Assembly (NCBI RefSeq): GCF_001544075.1
Contig: NZ_BCNT01000001.1
Span: forward strand, 248,001-312,000
Source of the DNA: Comamonas terrae
GTDB lineage: Bacteria; Pseudomonadota; Gammaproteobacteria; Burkholderiales; Burkholderiaceae_C
DNA length: 64,000 nt
Direction: 5' to 3'
Below the pieces are notes generated by a model. The model had not been told where the DNA came from and made no database searches. It was given only the letters and a program-made list of their open reading frames with translations. This document shows positions 34,587 to 44,204 of this stretch, in pieces. A program made the translations under genes and the position numbers. The number at the start of each line of letters is the position of its first letter. Within the stretch, counting starts at the first letter, position 1.

Positions 34587-34717
34587 ACGAAGCGCCCTTG
34601 CGGGCGCGGGCAGATTCTAGCAGCCGGCCGGACTGCAGCGATCCACACGCCACCGGCAGCCAGGGCGTCCAGCGGCGGGCCACCGTGGCAGTTGGCGCTC
34701 TTTCGCCTGCATATGAG

Positions 34718-34752
34718 AAAAGGGCTTGCATGATGGCTCCTGCAAGCCCTTT
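34718..34752 (-). terminator. Terminator of the chemoreceptor gene
   Basis: Stem AAAGGGCTTGCA and TGCAAGCCCTTT with a ten-base loop; on the minus strand the 3' arm runs into TTTTCTC. It lies 59 bases past the chemoreceptor stop and shields the B12 riboswitch operon from read-through. Confidence 0.8.
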
Positions 34753-34810
34753 GTCCTGGCATTGACGGAGTGCTTTGCCTGGGCCGCAAAGCATGGTCGG
34801 GCAGAGCGCT

Positions 34811-36544
34811 TCAGAAAACTTCCCAGTTCTCCTCTTCCTTTCCGGCTGCCTGTGCAACGCTTCGCACAGGCTCGGAAACGCTGGCGGGGCGGCGCAGCAC
34901 AGCCTGTGCTGCAGGGGCGGGGTTTGGCGGCGTGCGCATGGGCTTTGCAGGCACCTTCGCCCTGTCGCGAGAAGGCGCAATGGCTGCGGTTCGCGGTTGC
35001 TCGTCTGCAGACAGCTTGAATACCGCCACGGCCTGTACCAGCGATTGCGCCTGGCCATTGAGGCTGCTGGCAGCGGCAGCCATCTCCTCCACCAGCGCGG
35101 CGTTCTGCTGCGTGGTCTGGTCCATCTGGGTGACGGCCTCGCCGATCTGGGCCATGCCGGTGCTCTGCTCATGGCTGGCGGCACTGATTTCACCCATGAT
35201 GTCGGTCACGCGGCGGATGGCCGTGACGACTTCCGCCATGGTGTCCCCCGCCTTGCCGACCAGTTGCGAACCCCGCTCCACGCGTTCCACGCTGGTATTG
35301 ATGAGCTGCTTGATTTCCTTGGCTGCCTCGGCGCTGCGCTGGGCGAGGGCGCGCACCTCGCCGGCCACCACGGCAAAGCCACGGCCCTGCTCGCCGGCAC
35401 GGGCCGCTTCGACGGCGGCATTCAGGGCCAGGATATTGGTCTGGAAGGCAATGCCGTCGATCACACCGATGATGTCGGCAATCCGGTGGCTGCTGTCATC
35501 GATGCTCTTCATGGTCTCGACCACTTCAGCCACGACCTCGCCGCCTTGCGCCGCCACGGACGAGGCATTCACGGCCATCTGGTTGGCCTGGCGTGCATTG
35601 TCGGCGTTCTGCTTGACCGTGGAGCCCAGCTGCTCCATGGAGGCAGCAGTTTCCTCCAGCGCGCTGGCCTGCTCTTCGGTACGGCCGGACAGGTCGTTGT
35701 TGCCCTCGGCAATCTGGGTGCTGGCCGATGCCACGCCCTGGGCATTGCCGCGCACGGCGGTCACCGTCTTCACCAGGCTCTGCTGCATGCGCTGCAAAGC
35801 GGCCAGCAAAAGACCCATCTCGTCCTTGGATTGCACTTCGATCCGACCGCTCAAGTCGCCATTGGCCACGCGGTCCGCGACCGCCACGGCCTGGGCCAGG
35901 GGACGCGAGATAGAACGAATGATGCCAAGCGCCAGAAAGACGGCCAAGGCAAGGGCCACGGCACCGGTGATCAGGACATTTCGCCACAGGCCGTGGGCCG
36001 CAGCTTCCGCTTCCTGGCTGGCCAGTTCCGAGGCCTTGGTCTGGAGATCCAGCAATTCACGGATCGTGCCCTGGTATTCGAGCTGGGCCGGGCGCAGCCG
36101 GTTTTCCAGCAGTGCCTGTGCTTCCTCCCGCCGGTCCTGTTCCAGCAGGGCGAGGAACTCGTCGCCCGACCTGATGAACACAGTGCGCCGCTGCTTCAGT
36201 TGCTGCAGCAAGGCCTTGCCTTGCTCGGAACGAATGAGCTGGTCCACGGCGTCGATCTCCGCCACGACTTCGCTGCGGGTTTTCTGGATGACTGCACGTG
36301 CGGATTTCTGGATTTTTTCGGTAGTGAACAGCGCGAGATTGCGAAACTGGATGGCCTGCTCATTTGCCCCGTCCGTGATGTTGTTCAGCATCCGGATGAT
36401 GGGAATACGCCTCTGGGTGATTTCGCCAAGTGCCGAGCGCTGAGCAGACGAGCCATGAAGCGCGACACCGCCCAGCACTACCAGAAGCAGCATCATGACC
36501 ATGAATGAGATGGCCAGCCTTGTGGAAATTTTCAGTTGATTCAT
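34811..36544 (-). CDS. Methyl-accepting chemotaxis protein with C-terminal NWEVF
   Basis: Chemoreceptor of 577 residues. TM1 is about residues 10-30, a periplasmic four-helix-bundle sensor ([21 protein letters not shown] onward) spans 35-185, TM2 is near 188-210, HAMP follows ([24 protein letters not shown]), then the cytoplasmic signalling domain with hairpin tip [36 protein letters not shown] flexible Pro/Ala linker ends in NWEVF, close to the NWETF tether that recruits CheR and CheB in enterobacterial Tar/Tsr. No che genes are nearby. Ligand unknown. Confidence 0.95.
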   Translation of the reverse strand: MNQLKISTRLAISFMVMMLLLVVLGGVALHGSSAQRSALGEITQRRIPIIRMLNNITDGANEQAIQFRNLALFTTEKIQKSARAVIQKTRSEVVAEIDAVDQLIRSEQGKALLQQLKQRRTVFIRSGDEFLALLEQDRREEAQALLENRLRPAQLEYQGTIRELLDLQTKASELASQEAEAAAHGLWRNVLITGAVALALAVFLALGIIRSISRPLAQAVAVADRVANGDLSGRIEVQSKDEMGLLLAALQRMQQSLVKTVTAVRGNAQGVASASTQIAEGNNDLSGRTEEQASALEETAASMEQLGSTVKQNADNARQANQMAVNASSVAAQGGEVVAEVVETMKSIDDSSHRIADIIGVIDGIAFQTNILALNAAVEAARAGEQGRGFAVVAGEVRALAQRSAEAAKEIKQLINTSVERVERGSQLVGKAGDTMAEVVTAIRRVTDIMGEISAASHEQSTGMAQIGEAVTQMDQTTQQNAALVEEMAAAASSLNGQAQSLVQAVAVFKLSADEQPRTAAIAPSRDRAKVPAKPMRTPPNPAPAAQAVLRRPASVSEPVRSVAQAAGKEEENWEVF

Positions 36545-36978
36545 CTCTGTCCCTCGTGGATGGTTGACTGTTTGTGCTGCAACAAGAACTGTGAAGTTTT
36601 TTATTGTTATTTTGCAAAGTGTAACTTCATTGTTACTAACAAAGATCTCACTTCGCTTTTGTTGCCAGGACGTCAGTTCCAGAGGCGGCCATTGCGCACT
36701 TCAATGGGGTTCGTGAAGCTCCCACACCGGCTCGTACATTTGCTGATCGCCGCCAGATACAAGCGATTGCACCGAAAAACCACTCGCATGCGGATTAAGT
36801 GAATGCAATCCCTGGATTGCAAACAATTGTCATCGCCCAATACCATCTTCGTGAAACGGGCTTTATCTGCAAATAGTGCAGTCGTAATGCCGGGAATGCG
36901 TTGCATTTCCGAATTCGGAAGCAACGCATGGCCTGCAGGCAGGCATTTCAAATGGAGCACGACTCATGCGCATACCAT
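36545..36978. other. AT-richer intergenic region, no gene recognised
   Basis: About 430 bases upstream of the chemoreceptor and downstream of the H-NS-like gene. Base composition is visibly poorer in G+C than the surroundings. Short frames here show no family resemblance or ribosome sites. The part near 36545-36650 is A/T-rich (TTTTTTATTGTTATTTTGCA) and probably carries the chemoreceptor promoter; no sigma-28 pattern was found. Confidence 0.4.
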
Positions 36979-37005
36979 GAAAAAGTGGCCTCCGGGGGCC
37001 ACTTT
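36979..37005 (-). terminator. Terminator of the H-NS-like gene
   Basis: Stem AAAGTGGCC (36982-36990) and GGCCACTTT (36997-37005), loop TCCGGG, followed on the minus strand by TTTTTC. It lies 19 bases past the stop of the H-NS-like gene. Confidence 0.85.
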
Positions 37006-37023
37006 GCTTTGCGTTCACTTTGC

Positions 37024-37317
37024 TCATTTGATTTCAAATTGCGCGCGATCCTTGTCCTTGATCCAGGCGGGCGGCTTGCCGCGCCCCGTCCAGGTCTGCC
37101 CGGTTGCAGGATCACGGTACTTTGGAGCCACAGCCGTTGTCGAACGTTTCTTGCCGGAGGGGAAAACGTCTTCCGGGGTCAGGCCAAAGGTTGCAACCAG
37201 CGCCTGGATCTTCTGTACCGCATTGGCCACCTCTTCCTTGCGGGCGGCAGCAATCTGCTGCTCCAAAGCTTCGCGCTGCGCCAGCAGTTCCTGATATGAG
37301 GCTGTACGTGTGTTCAT
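37024..37317 (-). CDS. H-NS histone-like nucleoid protein (Bv3F/HvrA type)
   Basis: Nucleoid-associated protein of 97 residues. An N-terminal coiled-coil (ELLAQREALEQQIAAARKEEVANAVQKIQALV) mediates oligomerisation; the C-terminal DNA-binding loop is YRDPATGQTWTGRGKPPAWI, the beta-proteobacterial version of the H-NS AT-hook-like motif. ATG at 37317 with AAGGAG upstream. Such proteins silence AT-rich horizontally acquired DNA; this copy is itself embedded in the AT-richest stretch of the window. Confidence 0.94.
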   Translation of the reverse strand: MNTRTASYQELLAQREALEQQIAAARKEEVANAVQKIQALVATFGLTPEDVFPSGKKRSTTAVAPKYRDPATGQTWTGRGKPPAWIKDKDRAQFEIK

Positions 37318-37979
37318 TTACGCTCCTTGGCTAGTGAGAAGATAGGAATCCGAACCCATATTCAATATCTATTTTCTTTGTAAAAAGCATACAAGCATAT
37401 TGTTTCATGGAGTAATTCTTGGTATCAGAAGAATTTTCCGCAGCCAATATAGCTTCTTCTGAACATGGAATCCCCGGAAAGAGAGATAGGCAAGGGTTCA
37501 CCCAAACTCCAATAGGCGTCCCTTGCCATGTAATGCCCTCCTCTTCCTGCTGGTTCCCGGCGCTGCCCACGCTGTCCCATGGCGTAGCCACAGAAGCGAT
37601 AGGTATTTCATGGGGTGCAGTCGAAACTGAGGTTTCTCTCGCTCACTCAGGGCAAACCACAGCAGATCCCTTACTGCCGAACTGTTTCAACCACAATATG
37701 TAACAAGGCGATAAGAGATGCCGAGCAGGCATTTGCAGGCCGGCTTCTTCCTCCACGGCCAATATCCGGGGTCCTGCTGATGCAGACAGCAGGGCTTTCT
37801 GATTCCCACACCGGCTCGCGACTGCGACGGTATTGTGGCTCCATCAGAAACCGGAATGAAAACCGGCCGTCTGCATTGCCACTCTCCCATGGGCAATATG
37901 CGGCTACGGCAATCCGCTGAGTCAGGGTCGGGTTTCTTTGGAGCCAGCCGCCGCGCAAGTGTATGGATACGGCAATGCC
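37318..37979. other. AT-richer region with no supported gene
   Basis: About 660 bases between the H-NS-like gene and the phosphoethanolamine-transferase-like gene. Open frames up to 95 codons exist on both strands (for example 37331-37591 minus, containing EGITWQGTPIGVWVNP), but none has a good ribosome site or family match known to me. The lower GC content and codon disorder suggest decayed or foreign DNA. A 14-base text CCCACACCGGCTCG here (about 37804) also occurs at about 36720. Confidence 0.4.
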
Positions 37980-39608
37980 TTAGTGGTCGTACCGTGCCAT
38001 GGATATGGCCAGCTGGGGAGCTTGCCAGTCATAAGCTGGATCGAGCACATTGCGGCTCCGGTCCATTCCTGCCCAGCTCAATCCCATCAGGTCAGCCAGT
38101 ACCCAACCGCTCCAGTCGGCGCGAAAAGGACGCCGTGCCAGTTCGTGGTCAAAAGGCTTTCCCTGGCGCCAGAGCAGCGTGGGAATCCGGTAGCCGGCCA
38201 TCGTGCCGGGGCTGTGGCCCGCGTGATCGATATCGTGGCCGACTTCCTGGCCATGATCGGACAGGAACATCCAGGCTGCATGCCCATGCTGCGGCGCATG
38301 CAGCCGCGCCAGGCGCAAGGTCTGGGCCACCACCGAATCGTGGTATCGGATGGCCCGGTCATAGGTACGGCGCATGGAGCGCAGCCAGGCCGGGCGCTGT
38401 TCGCTCAGCATTTCCGCATCCACGGCATCTGGAGCATCGGGAAAAGGCCGCATCGCTTCCGGAATCCGCAGATGGTAGTGCGGGTGCGCTCCCAGAAGAT
38501 GAACCACGATCAGCTTGTGGGACGCCTTGTCCTGCAATGCCGCATCGAGATCGTCCAGAAGCTCCCCGTCCAGGCTCGATGAAGACCGTCCCGGTTCACG
38601 GTTGTTCATCGCCACGAAGTCGGCCAATCGGGCATGCTGCTGGTCGATGGCAATGTCGTCATGGTTGCTCAGCCACCAGACCCGGTAGCCTGCAGCGCGC
38701 GCCAAGGCCAGCAGGTGATGGGTGTCGCGTACCGGATCGTCCTGGTCGCGTGCACCGAAACTGAAAATCCCGCTCAGGGAGGCCACCGTGCTGGGCTCCA
38801 CAGACCATGCATGGCGCAAGACCAGCAGGTGATCGCGCTCCGATTGCCGCAAGGCCTGCAGCTCGGGCGTGGTATCACGCGGATAGCCGTACAGGCTCAT
38901 GTTGTCGCGGTTCACACTGTCGGTCAGAACCAGTACCACCGTGGAAGGCGCTGCCAGGGTGATGCGCGCTGCAGCCGAATGTGCGTTGGCAAGCAGCGCG
39001 CCGCGTTGCTCCCGCTGGTCGGACCAGGAATGCTGCAATGCTTGTACCGACTGTACCCAGGCCGGCCAGAACAGCAGCGGATGGTGGCGCCGCCAGGGCT
39101 TGCTGGCCAAGCCCACCAGGCACACCAGTGCGAGCAGCACCATGGCCCAGCGCCCCGCCCTTCCCACCGCTGCCCCGTGACGGTTGCATGCCGCGGCCAG
39201 CCATGTGGCAGCAACCCATGCCAGAAGCAACGCCAGGCCGGCCACGAGCAGACCGCTCTTCTGTGAAGACACATATTCGGCAATTTCGCGGGGAGTCGTA
39301 TTGGCCACCGCAGCCAGGACCAGCGAGCTGTCAGGCAAGGCGCGATAGCCGGCCTGGAGAAAGGCCCGCACTGCACCGTCCACCAGAAAAAGCCCCATGG
39401 TGCCACTCACGACAAGCAATCGGCATATGCGCCAGCAACGGCTCTTCAGCGGGAAACGCAGGCAAAGCAAGGCAGGCAGCGCCAAGACCGCAAGCTGTGC
39501 TACGCGGTGTCCTTCATGTCCTGCAGCAATGCCGGCCAGCAGCAAGATCGACAGCAGCGCCGCCGCAACGGCCGGCGATGGCTGCAAGGCAGAAAACCGA
39601 ATGTGCAT
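37980..39608 (-). CDS. Sulfatase-fold phosphoethanolamine transferase-like membrane protein
   Basis: Inner-membrane enzyme of 542 residues in the EptA/CptA/OpgE group, expected to move phosphoethanolamine to lipid A, core sugar or a periplasmic glucan. Five hydrophobic helices lie in residues 15-185, then a periplasmic alkaline-phosphatase-like domain: VVLVLTDSVNRDNMSLYGYPRDTTPEL, VWWLSNHDD, KLIVVHLLGAHPHYHLR, MFLSDHGQEVGHD. CptA/EptA normally carry GE(T/S) at the nucleophile; here it is TDS, so Asp replaces the Glu metal ligand and Ser would be the nucleophile. ATG at 39608 is chosen; no strong ribosome site is seen. Confidence 0.85.
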   Translation of the reverse strand: MHIRFSALQPSPAVAAALLSILLLAGIAAGHEGHRVAQLAVLALPALLCLRFPLKSRCWRICRLLVVSGTMGLFLVDGAVRAFLQAGYRALPDSSLVLAAVANTTPREIAEYVSSQKSGLLVAGLALLLAWVAATWLAAACNRHGAAVGRAGRWAMVLLALVCLVGLASKPWRRHHPLLFWPAWVQSVQALQHSWSDQREQRGALLANAHSAAARITLAAPSTVVLVLTDSVNRDNMSLYGYPRDTTPELQALRQSERDHLLVLRHAWSVEPSTVASLSGIFSFGARDQDDPVRDTHHLLALARAAGYRVWWLSNHDDIAIDQQHARLADFVAMNNREPGRSSSSLDGELLDDLDAALQDKASHKLIVVHLLGAHPHYHLRIPEAMRPFPDAPDAVDAEMLSEQRPAWLRSMRRTYDRAIRYHDSVVAQTLRLARLHAPQHGHAAWMFLSDHGQEVGHDIDHAGHSPGTMAGYRIPTLLWRQGKPFDHELARRPFRADWSGWVLADLMGLSWAGMDRSRNVLDPAYDWQAPQLAISMARYDH

Positions 39609-39815
39609 GGGAAGGGAAAGCGGAAGAAAGCGAATCCGGTCAGCCCGCCCTGAAGGGGGAGATCCGCAATTCGCAAGGGTTACCAGAATTGTTCTTGAGG
39701 CCGCAAGCACGGCAGGCCCTGAGCGGGCCGGATCTGGTTATTGTGTTTTTTCAGTCTGCCTGACAGCGGGTCGCAGTCTAGCGTCCCTGGCCATCCCCGG
39801 GCAATGGAAATAGCC

Positions 39816-40295
39816 CTAGCCGCGACGTGCGGCCTCGATCGTCGCGATGTCGATCTTCGTCATCTGCATCATGGCTTCGAAGGCCCTCTTGGCGGCGGCA
39901 GGATCGGGATCGGCGATCGCCTCGGACAGGATGCGCGGCGTGATCTGCCAGGACAGCCCCCATTTGTCCTTGCACCAGCCACACGCGCTCTCCTGCCCGC
40001 CGTTGTCCACGATGGCATTCCACAGCCTGTCCGTCTCGTCCTGATCCTCGGTTGCGACCTGGAACGAGAACGCCTCGCTGTGCTTGAACGCCGGGCCGCC
40101 GTTCAAGCCAAGACAGGGAATGCCCATGACGGTGAATTCGACCGTCAGCACATCCCCCTGCTTGCCGGCGGGATAGTCGCCCGGCGCACGGTGGATAGCC
40201 TTCACGGCACTGCCAGGGAACGTCTTCGCATAGAACTGCGCGGCCTCCAGGGCCGTGCCGTCGTACCAGAGACAAATCGTATTCTTGCTGGTCAC
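39816..40295 (-). CDS. VOC-family protein (PhnB / 3-demethylubiquinone methyltransferase-like)
   Basis: Small glyoxalase-fold protein of 159 residues. The pattern ICLWYDGTALEAAQFYAKTFPGSAV, LTVEFTVMGIPCLGLNGGPAFKHSEAFSFQV, and CGWCKDKWGLSWQITPRIL is the PhnB-like group. The start is GTG at 40295 with GGGAGA six bases upstream. These proteins are widespread, and catalytic activity is unproven; despite the domain name it is unlikely to be a methyltransferase. Confidence 0.9.
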   Translation of the reverse strand: MTSKNTICLWYDGTALEAAQFYAKTFPGSAVKAIHRAPGDYPAGKQGDVLTVEFTVMGIPCLGLNGGPAFKHSEAFSFQVATEDQDETDRLWNAIVDNGGQESACGWCKDKWGLSWQITPRILSEAIADPDPAAAKRAFEAMMQMTKIDIATIEAARRG

Positions 40296-40464
40296 TTTCG
40301 TTCTCCCTTCATGGCAAGTGGATGCTCAGCGCAATGCCGTGCGCTGCGCGATCCATTGTCATGTTTTCCCCCGCGAAGGCCTTGAGAAAAGATACTGACG
40401 CATCCGGGTCAATAGGCCGGTGGCCTCCCAAGATCCCCTCCACCGAAAGCCTGGCAGCGAGGGA

Positions 40465-41538
40465 TCAATCCGGCTGGCGCCGCTTGCGGAATGCAAGCCA
40501 GGCCGCCACGACGGTGAAACCTGCAACCAGCGAAACCACGATCCAGAAGCCGTGCGGATGCTCGGCCAGCGGGATGCCTCCGACATTCATGCCGAACAGG
40601 CCCGCAAGAATATTGATGGGTAGCGCCAGCACGGTCACGACGGTCAGCACGAACAGGCTGTTGCTGTTGTCCTCGTTCACCGCCGCCGCCACTTCTTCCT
40701 GCAGCAGCTTGATGCGGTCCTGCAAGGTCTGCATATCGCGCAGCATGAGCGAGAACTCCTCGCTGGCGGCCGCCAGTCCCCTGCGGTCGTCCTCGCCCAT
40801 CCAGTGCGGAGGCTGCTGCAGCAGGCGGAAAAGTGCCGCCGGCTCCGGGGCCAGCAGACGCTGCAGCCGCACCAGCAGCCGCCGCAAGCTTCCCAGGCGG
40901 GCCCGTGGATGGTGGTAGCGCTGCGCCAGGACGGCGTCCTCGATATCGTCCACACGCACCGTGGTCTCGCGCACCACCTTGACCAGAACATCCGCCTGCG
41001 TTCGCATCAGATGCTCCAGCAGCTCTGCGGTGCTTGCCGGGCTGTCGCCCTCGCGCACGGCGGCGCGCAGCGCATCCACCGTGCGCAGCGGCTGCGTGCG
41101 CGCGGTGATGACCAGGTGCTCGTCAAGGCAGATCCACAACGTCGCAATGTCGGCAGAATCGAAGTTGAATTCGAAATTCACATCGTTGAGCACGGCCACC
41201 AGCGAATCGTCGGCCCGTTCGATCCGCGTGGAAGTGAGTCCTTCCCGCAAGGCCGCATAGAAGACAGGAGGCAGCGCCGCGTGGCGCTGCAGCCAGCGCA
41301 GGGACTGGGTGTTGGCCAAGTTGAAATGCAGCCATAGAAAATCCCGGCGCCCGCCGGCGTGCATCGGGCCACTGTCCGATCCGGCAGATGCGCTCTTGCC
41401 GGATGATGCAAGCCACGCGGCAGCAGACTGGGCCGTCATGGCCTGCGCGGGCTGCTGGGTTTCGCAGAAGAAGCGCCAACCGCAGATCAGCCCTGCGTCA
41501 TCAGCAGCCAGTGGCGCAGAGGCAACCGCATCACTCAT
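40465..41538 (-). CDS. CorA-family divalent cation transporter, ZntB-like
   Basis: Pentameric channel-type transporter subunit of 357 residues. A large cytoplasmic funnel (FLWLHFNLANTQSLRWLQRHAALPP; LWICLDEHLVITARTQPLRTVDALRAAV) is followed by a long stalk helix and two C-terminal membrane helices flanking the GMN motif in AGLFGMNVGGIPLAEHPHGFW. GMNVGGIP is more typical of ZntB-type zinc transporters than of the YGMNF of magnesium CorA, so zinc transport is favoured. The ATG at 41538 is used; a frame to 41559 exists. Confidence 0.9.
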   Translation of the reverse strand: MSDAVASAPLAADDAGLICGWRFFCETQQPAQAMTAQSAAAWLASSGKSASAGSDSGPMHAGGRRDFLWLHFNLANTQSLRWLQRHAALPPVFYAALREGLTSTRIERADDSLVAVLNDVNFEFNFDSADIATLWICLDEHLVITARTQPLRTVDALRAAVREGDSPASTAELLEHLMRTQADVLVKVVRETTVRVDDIEDAVLAQRYHHPRARLGSLRRLLVRLQRLLAPEPAALFRLLQQPPHWMGEDDRRGLAAASEEFSLMLRDMQTLQDRIKLLQEEVAAAVNEDNSNSLFVLTVVTVLALPINILAGLFGMNVGGIPLAEHPHGFWIVVSLVAGFTVVAAWLAFRKRRQPD

Positions 41539-41698
41539 GGCCCAGCCCCGCCCCCGCAAGCACGAGACGCCTCAATGAAAGTGGATGACACGCAAACTGC
41601 CCCGCACAGAACAAAGGAGCCATTGTTTGCGGCCAGCGTGTCAAAAAGATGACAGGCATACCCCCCATACCATGGGTCTGCTTGCGCCGAAGGTGCCT

Positions 41699-42619
41699 TC
41701 AATAGGTCTGCGGAACAATCATGTCCTGCGGCACAGGATGGCGGATGTAATCGGCATTGCGCACGCGCTCCGGCAGCCTCACCTCGGGGCGCGCCACCTC
41801 CTCGTAGGGAAACTGCGACAGCAGATGGCTGATGCAATTGAGCCTGGCCTGCTTCTTGTTGTCGGCGGGAACCACCCACCAAGGAGCTTCCGGAATATGC
41901 GTCTGGTCGAGCATGGCTTCCTTGGCGCGCGTGTAGTCTTCCCAGCGGCGGCGCGATTCCAGGTCCATGGGGCTGAGTTTCCACTGCTTGAGCGGATCAT
42001 GGATGCGCCCCAGGAAACGCAGGTGCTGCTCCTCGTTGGTGATGGAAAACCAGTACTTGATCAGCTTGATGCCCGAACGCACCAGCATGCGCTCGAACTC
42101 CGGTACCGAACGAAAGAACTCCTCATAGTCTTCGTCCGAACAAAAGCCCATGACCCGCTCCACGCCGGCGCGGTTGTACCAGCTGCGGTCGAACAGCACC
42201 ATTTCCCCTGCCGCCGGCAGGTGTGCGGCATAGCGCTGGAAGTACCACTGCGTGCGCTCCCTGTCGTTCGGAGCCGGCAACGCCACCACGCGGCACACGC
42301 GCGGATTCAGCCGCTGGGTGATCCGCTTGATGACCCCGCCCTTGCCTGCCGCATCACGGCCTTCGAAGATGATGACCGCCTTTTGCTTGGCGCAAGCCAC
42401 CCAGTCCTGCAGCTTGACCAGTTCGCCCTGGAGCCGGAACAGCTCCTTGAAATAGGACACGCGCTGCGCATGGCTTTCGCGGCTGGCCTTCACGTCGCCA
42501 TCGACTCCGGCCAGTTCATAGGTGCGATCTTCGATTTCCAGTTCCAGCTCTTCGTCCAGGCTGTCCAGCAGATCGTTCTCGATGCGACGAACCAGCTCCT
42601 CGCGGTCTTCGAAACTCAT
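41699..42619 (-). CDS. ppk2: Polyphosphate kinase 2 (PPK2)
   Basis: Class PPK2 enzyme of 306 residues, using polyphosphate to phosphorylate nucleoside diphosphates. Walker A is GRDAAGKGG (87-95), Walker B is LFDRSWYNR (142-150), the lid region contains YFQRYAAHLPAAGEM, and WWVVPADNKKQARLN is near the C-terminus. Size and single domain match class I PPK2, which favours GTP or ATP formation from the diphosphate. ATG at 42619. The flanking genes are ion transporters in the same orientation, without evident functional link. Confidence 0.95.
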   Translation of the reverse strand: MSFEDREELVRRIENDLLDSLDEELELEIEDRTYELAGVDGDVKASRESHAQRVSYFKELFRLQGELVKLQDWVACAKQKAVIIFEGRDAAGKGGVIKRITQRLNPRVCRVVALPAPNDRERTQWYFQRYAAHLPAAGEMVLFDRSWYNRAGVERVMGFCSDEDYEEFFRSVPEFERMLVRSGIKLIKYWFSITNEEQHLRFLGRIHDPLKQWKLSPMDLESRRRWEDYTRAKEAMLDQTHIPEAPWWVVPADNKKQARLNCISHLLSQFPYEEVARPEVRLPERVRNADYIRHPVPQDMIVPQTY

Positions 42620-42691
42620 GGCATCACTTTCTTCACAATTGCCGGCAGCCTAGCCGGCACTGGTGAATATTTGATGACGCACCGTTGCCTG

Positions 42692-43954
42692 TCAAAGCAG
42701 CATGAAGGCGGCAATGGCGACGGCCGTGGGCCCCAGCGCGCCCAGCAGCAATCCTGCAGCGCCAACGGTTTCATCGGCAAATCCGCGCTTGAGCAGGGCC
42801 ACGCCCGCGGGATTGGGGGCATTGGCAATCACGGTCAGCCCGCCACCGGCCACGGCGCCAGCCACCAGCATGTACTTGGACTGCTCGGGAATATCCGCAA
42901 TCAGGGAGCCGAGATAGGTCAGGGCTGCATTGTCCGTGATGGCCGTCAAGCCGACTGCGCCAATGAACAGGGCCAGCGGCTGCAGCCCCGAGACAATGGG
43001 CTGCAGCCACCATTGCTGCATGCCGCCCAGCACCACCAGGCCGGCCAGGAAGAAGCCCACCAGCAGCGCTTCCTTGATGATGAGCGGGCTCTGGTGCCTG
43101 TCATAGGCCTGCGTGAAGCCCAGGAACAGCAGGAACAGCCCCAGGAAAGCCACCGGGTGGTGCGCCAGCAGCACCACGGCCGCCAGCAGGACCAGATGCA
43201 CCAGGACCACCGGCAGCGGCACGCGCTCGGTGGAGGACAGGTCTTCATTGCCGGGCAATGCGGGGCGCAGGTGGTTGCGCAGCAGCACGGTGGCAACCGT
43301 TGCGTTCACCAGCACGGCAACAGCGGCTTTCCAGCCGAAGTTGGCAAACATGAAGGCACTGTCCCATTGCCAGGTCGACGCCACCATGAGCACGGGGGGA
43401 GCGGCATAAGAGGTCAGCGTGCCGCCGATGGAAACGTTCACGAACAGCACGCCCAGTGCAAAGTATTTCAGCCCCTCCGGAACATGGGGCCTGAAGATCT
43501 GCGGAGCGAGCATGAGCGCTGCAATCGTCATGGCCGCCGGCTCGGTGACCAGCGAGCCCAGCAAAGGCACAGCCGCCAGACCCAGCCATGCCGTGGCAAG
43601 CGAAGTCTGCACCGGCAACAGGCGGGCAATGGCATTGACCAGGGACATGACGGTCGCCAGCACCGGCTTCGACGCGGCGATCACCATCACCACGAACACG
43701 AACAGGGGTTCCGTGTAGTTGCGGCTTTCCGCATATTGCAGGGCCTGGCTGCCGCCGGAAGACAGCGCCATGAGCACGATCAGCACCATGGCCCAGAAGC
43801 CGAAGACGATCTCCACCTCGCCCAATAGATGAAACAGGCCCGCGTGGCGCGGGAAACGGTGGGAAAGCCGCTCGAACTGCTTGGCGGCAAAGGTATGCGC
43901 CAGGGCAACCGCAAAAATGCCTGCGGCAATCGCTTCGATGGTAATGTCGATCAT
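42692..43954 (-). CDS. Putative Na+/H+ antiporter (ion transporter superfamily)
   Basis: Polytopic membrane protein of 420 residues with about eleven hydrophobic segments. The start region IEAIAAGIFAVALAHTFAAKQFERLSHRFPRHAGLFHLLGEVEIVFGFWAMVL, the centre LLGSLVTEPAAMTIAALMLAP and NVSIGGTLTSYAAPPVLMVA, and the end LTAITDNAALTYLGSLIAD and VIANAPNPAGVALL fit the group annotated as putative Na+/H+ antiporters. ATG at 43954 is chosen because the preceding in-frame residues are not membrane-like, although no clear ribosome site precedes it. The transported ion is unproven. Confidence 0.85.
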   Translation of the reverse strand: MIDITIEAIAAGIFAVALAHTFAAKQFERLSHRFPRHAGLFHLLGEVEIVFGFWAMVLIVLMALSSGGSQALQYAESRNYTEPLFVFVVMVIAASKPVLATVMSLVNAIARLLPVQTSLATAWLGLAAVPLLGSLVTEPAAMTIAALMLAPQIFRPHVPEGLKYFALGVLFVNVSIGGTLTSYAAPPVLMVASTWQWDSAFMFANFGWKAAVAVLVNATVATVLLRNHLRPALPGNEDLSSTERVPLPVVLVHLVLLAAVVLLAHHPVAFLGLFLLFLGFTQAYDRHQSPLIIKEALLVGFFLAGLVVLGGMQQWWLQPIVSGLQPLALFIGAVGLTAITDNAALTYLGSLIADIPEQSKYMLVAGAVAGGGLTVIANAPNPAGVALLKRGFADETVGAAGLLLGALGPTAVAIAAFMLL

Positions 43955-44157
43955 GAGGGGGACGTCATCAAGCAGCGAGGCGGCCCGACCTTCGCTGCTT
44001 TCCTGGAACGCCACCATGACGCGCCACCCAGCCGGCATTGTAAGCGCGACGAAAAAACCTTTGGCCGCCCAAGCGCTATCAAAAACTTCGGCGACCGGCG
44101 CACCAGGCATGCGTCGGCACGGACTTGGGCCCCCGCGAAAAACGGATCGTGGAAACA

Positions 44158-44193
44158 GAAAGCCTGCCGCTGGCAAGCCGGCGGCAGGCTTTC
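44158..44193 (-). terminator. Hairpin terminator after the RND operon
   Basis: A 13-bp stem, GAAAGCCTGCCGC and GCGGCAGGCTTTC, with a ten-base loop, lies 12 bases past the outer-membrane factor stop. The T run on the minus strand is short (TGTTTCC), so termination may be partial. Confidence 0.65.
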
Positions 44194-44204
44194 ACGGGGA
44201 GGCC

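Noticed and set aside
36545..36640. Sigma-28 flagellar promoter for the chemoreceptor
   Set aside because: No TAAA-N15-GCCGATAA-like pattern found in the upstream sequence.
37331..37591. Possible 86-residue protein on the minus strand in the AT-rich pocket
   Set aside because: No ribosome site or known family; kept only as part of the unexplained region.
36718..37820. 14-base repeat CCCACACCGGCTCG flanking the H-NS-like gene
   Set aside because: Direct repeat too short and its context not similar; could be chance, no target-site or terminal-repeat structure found.
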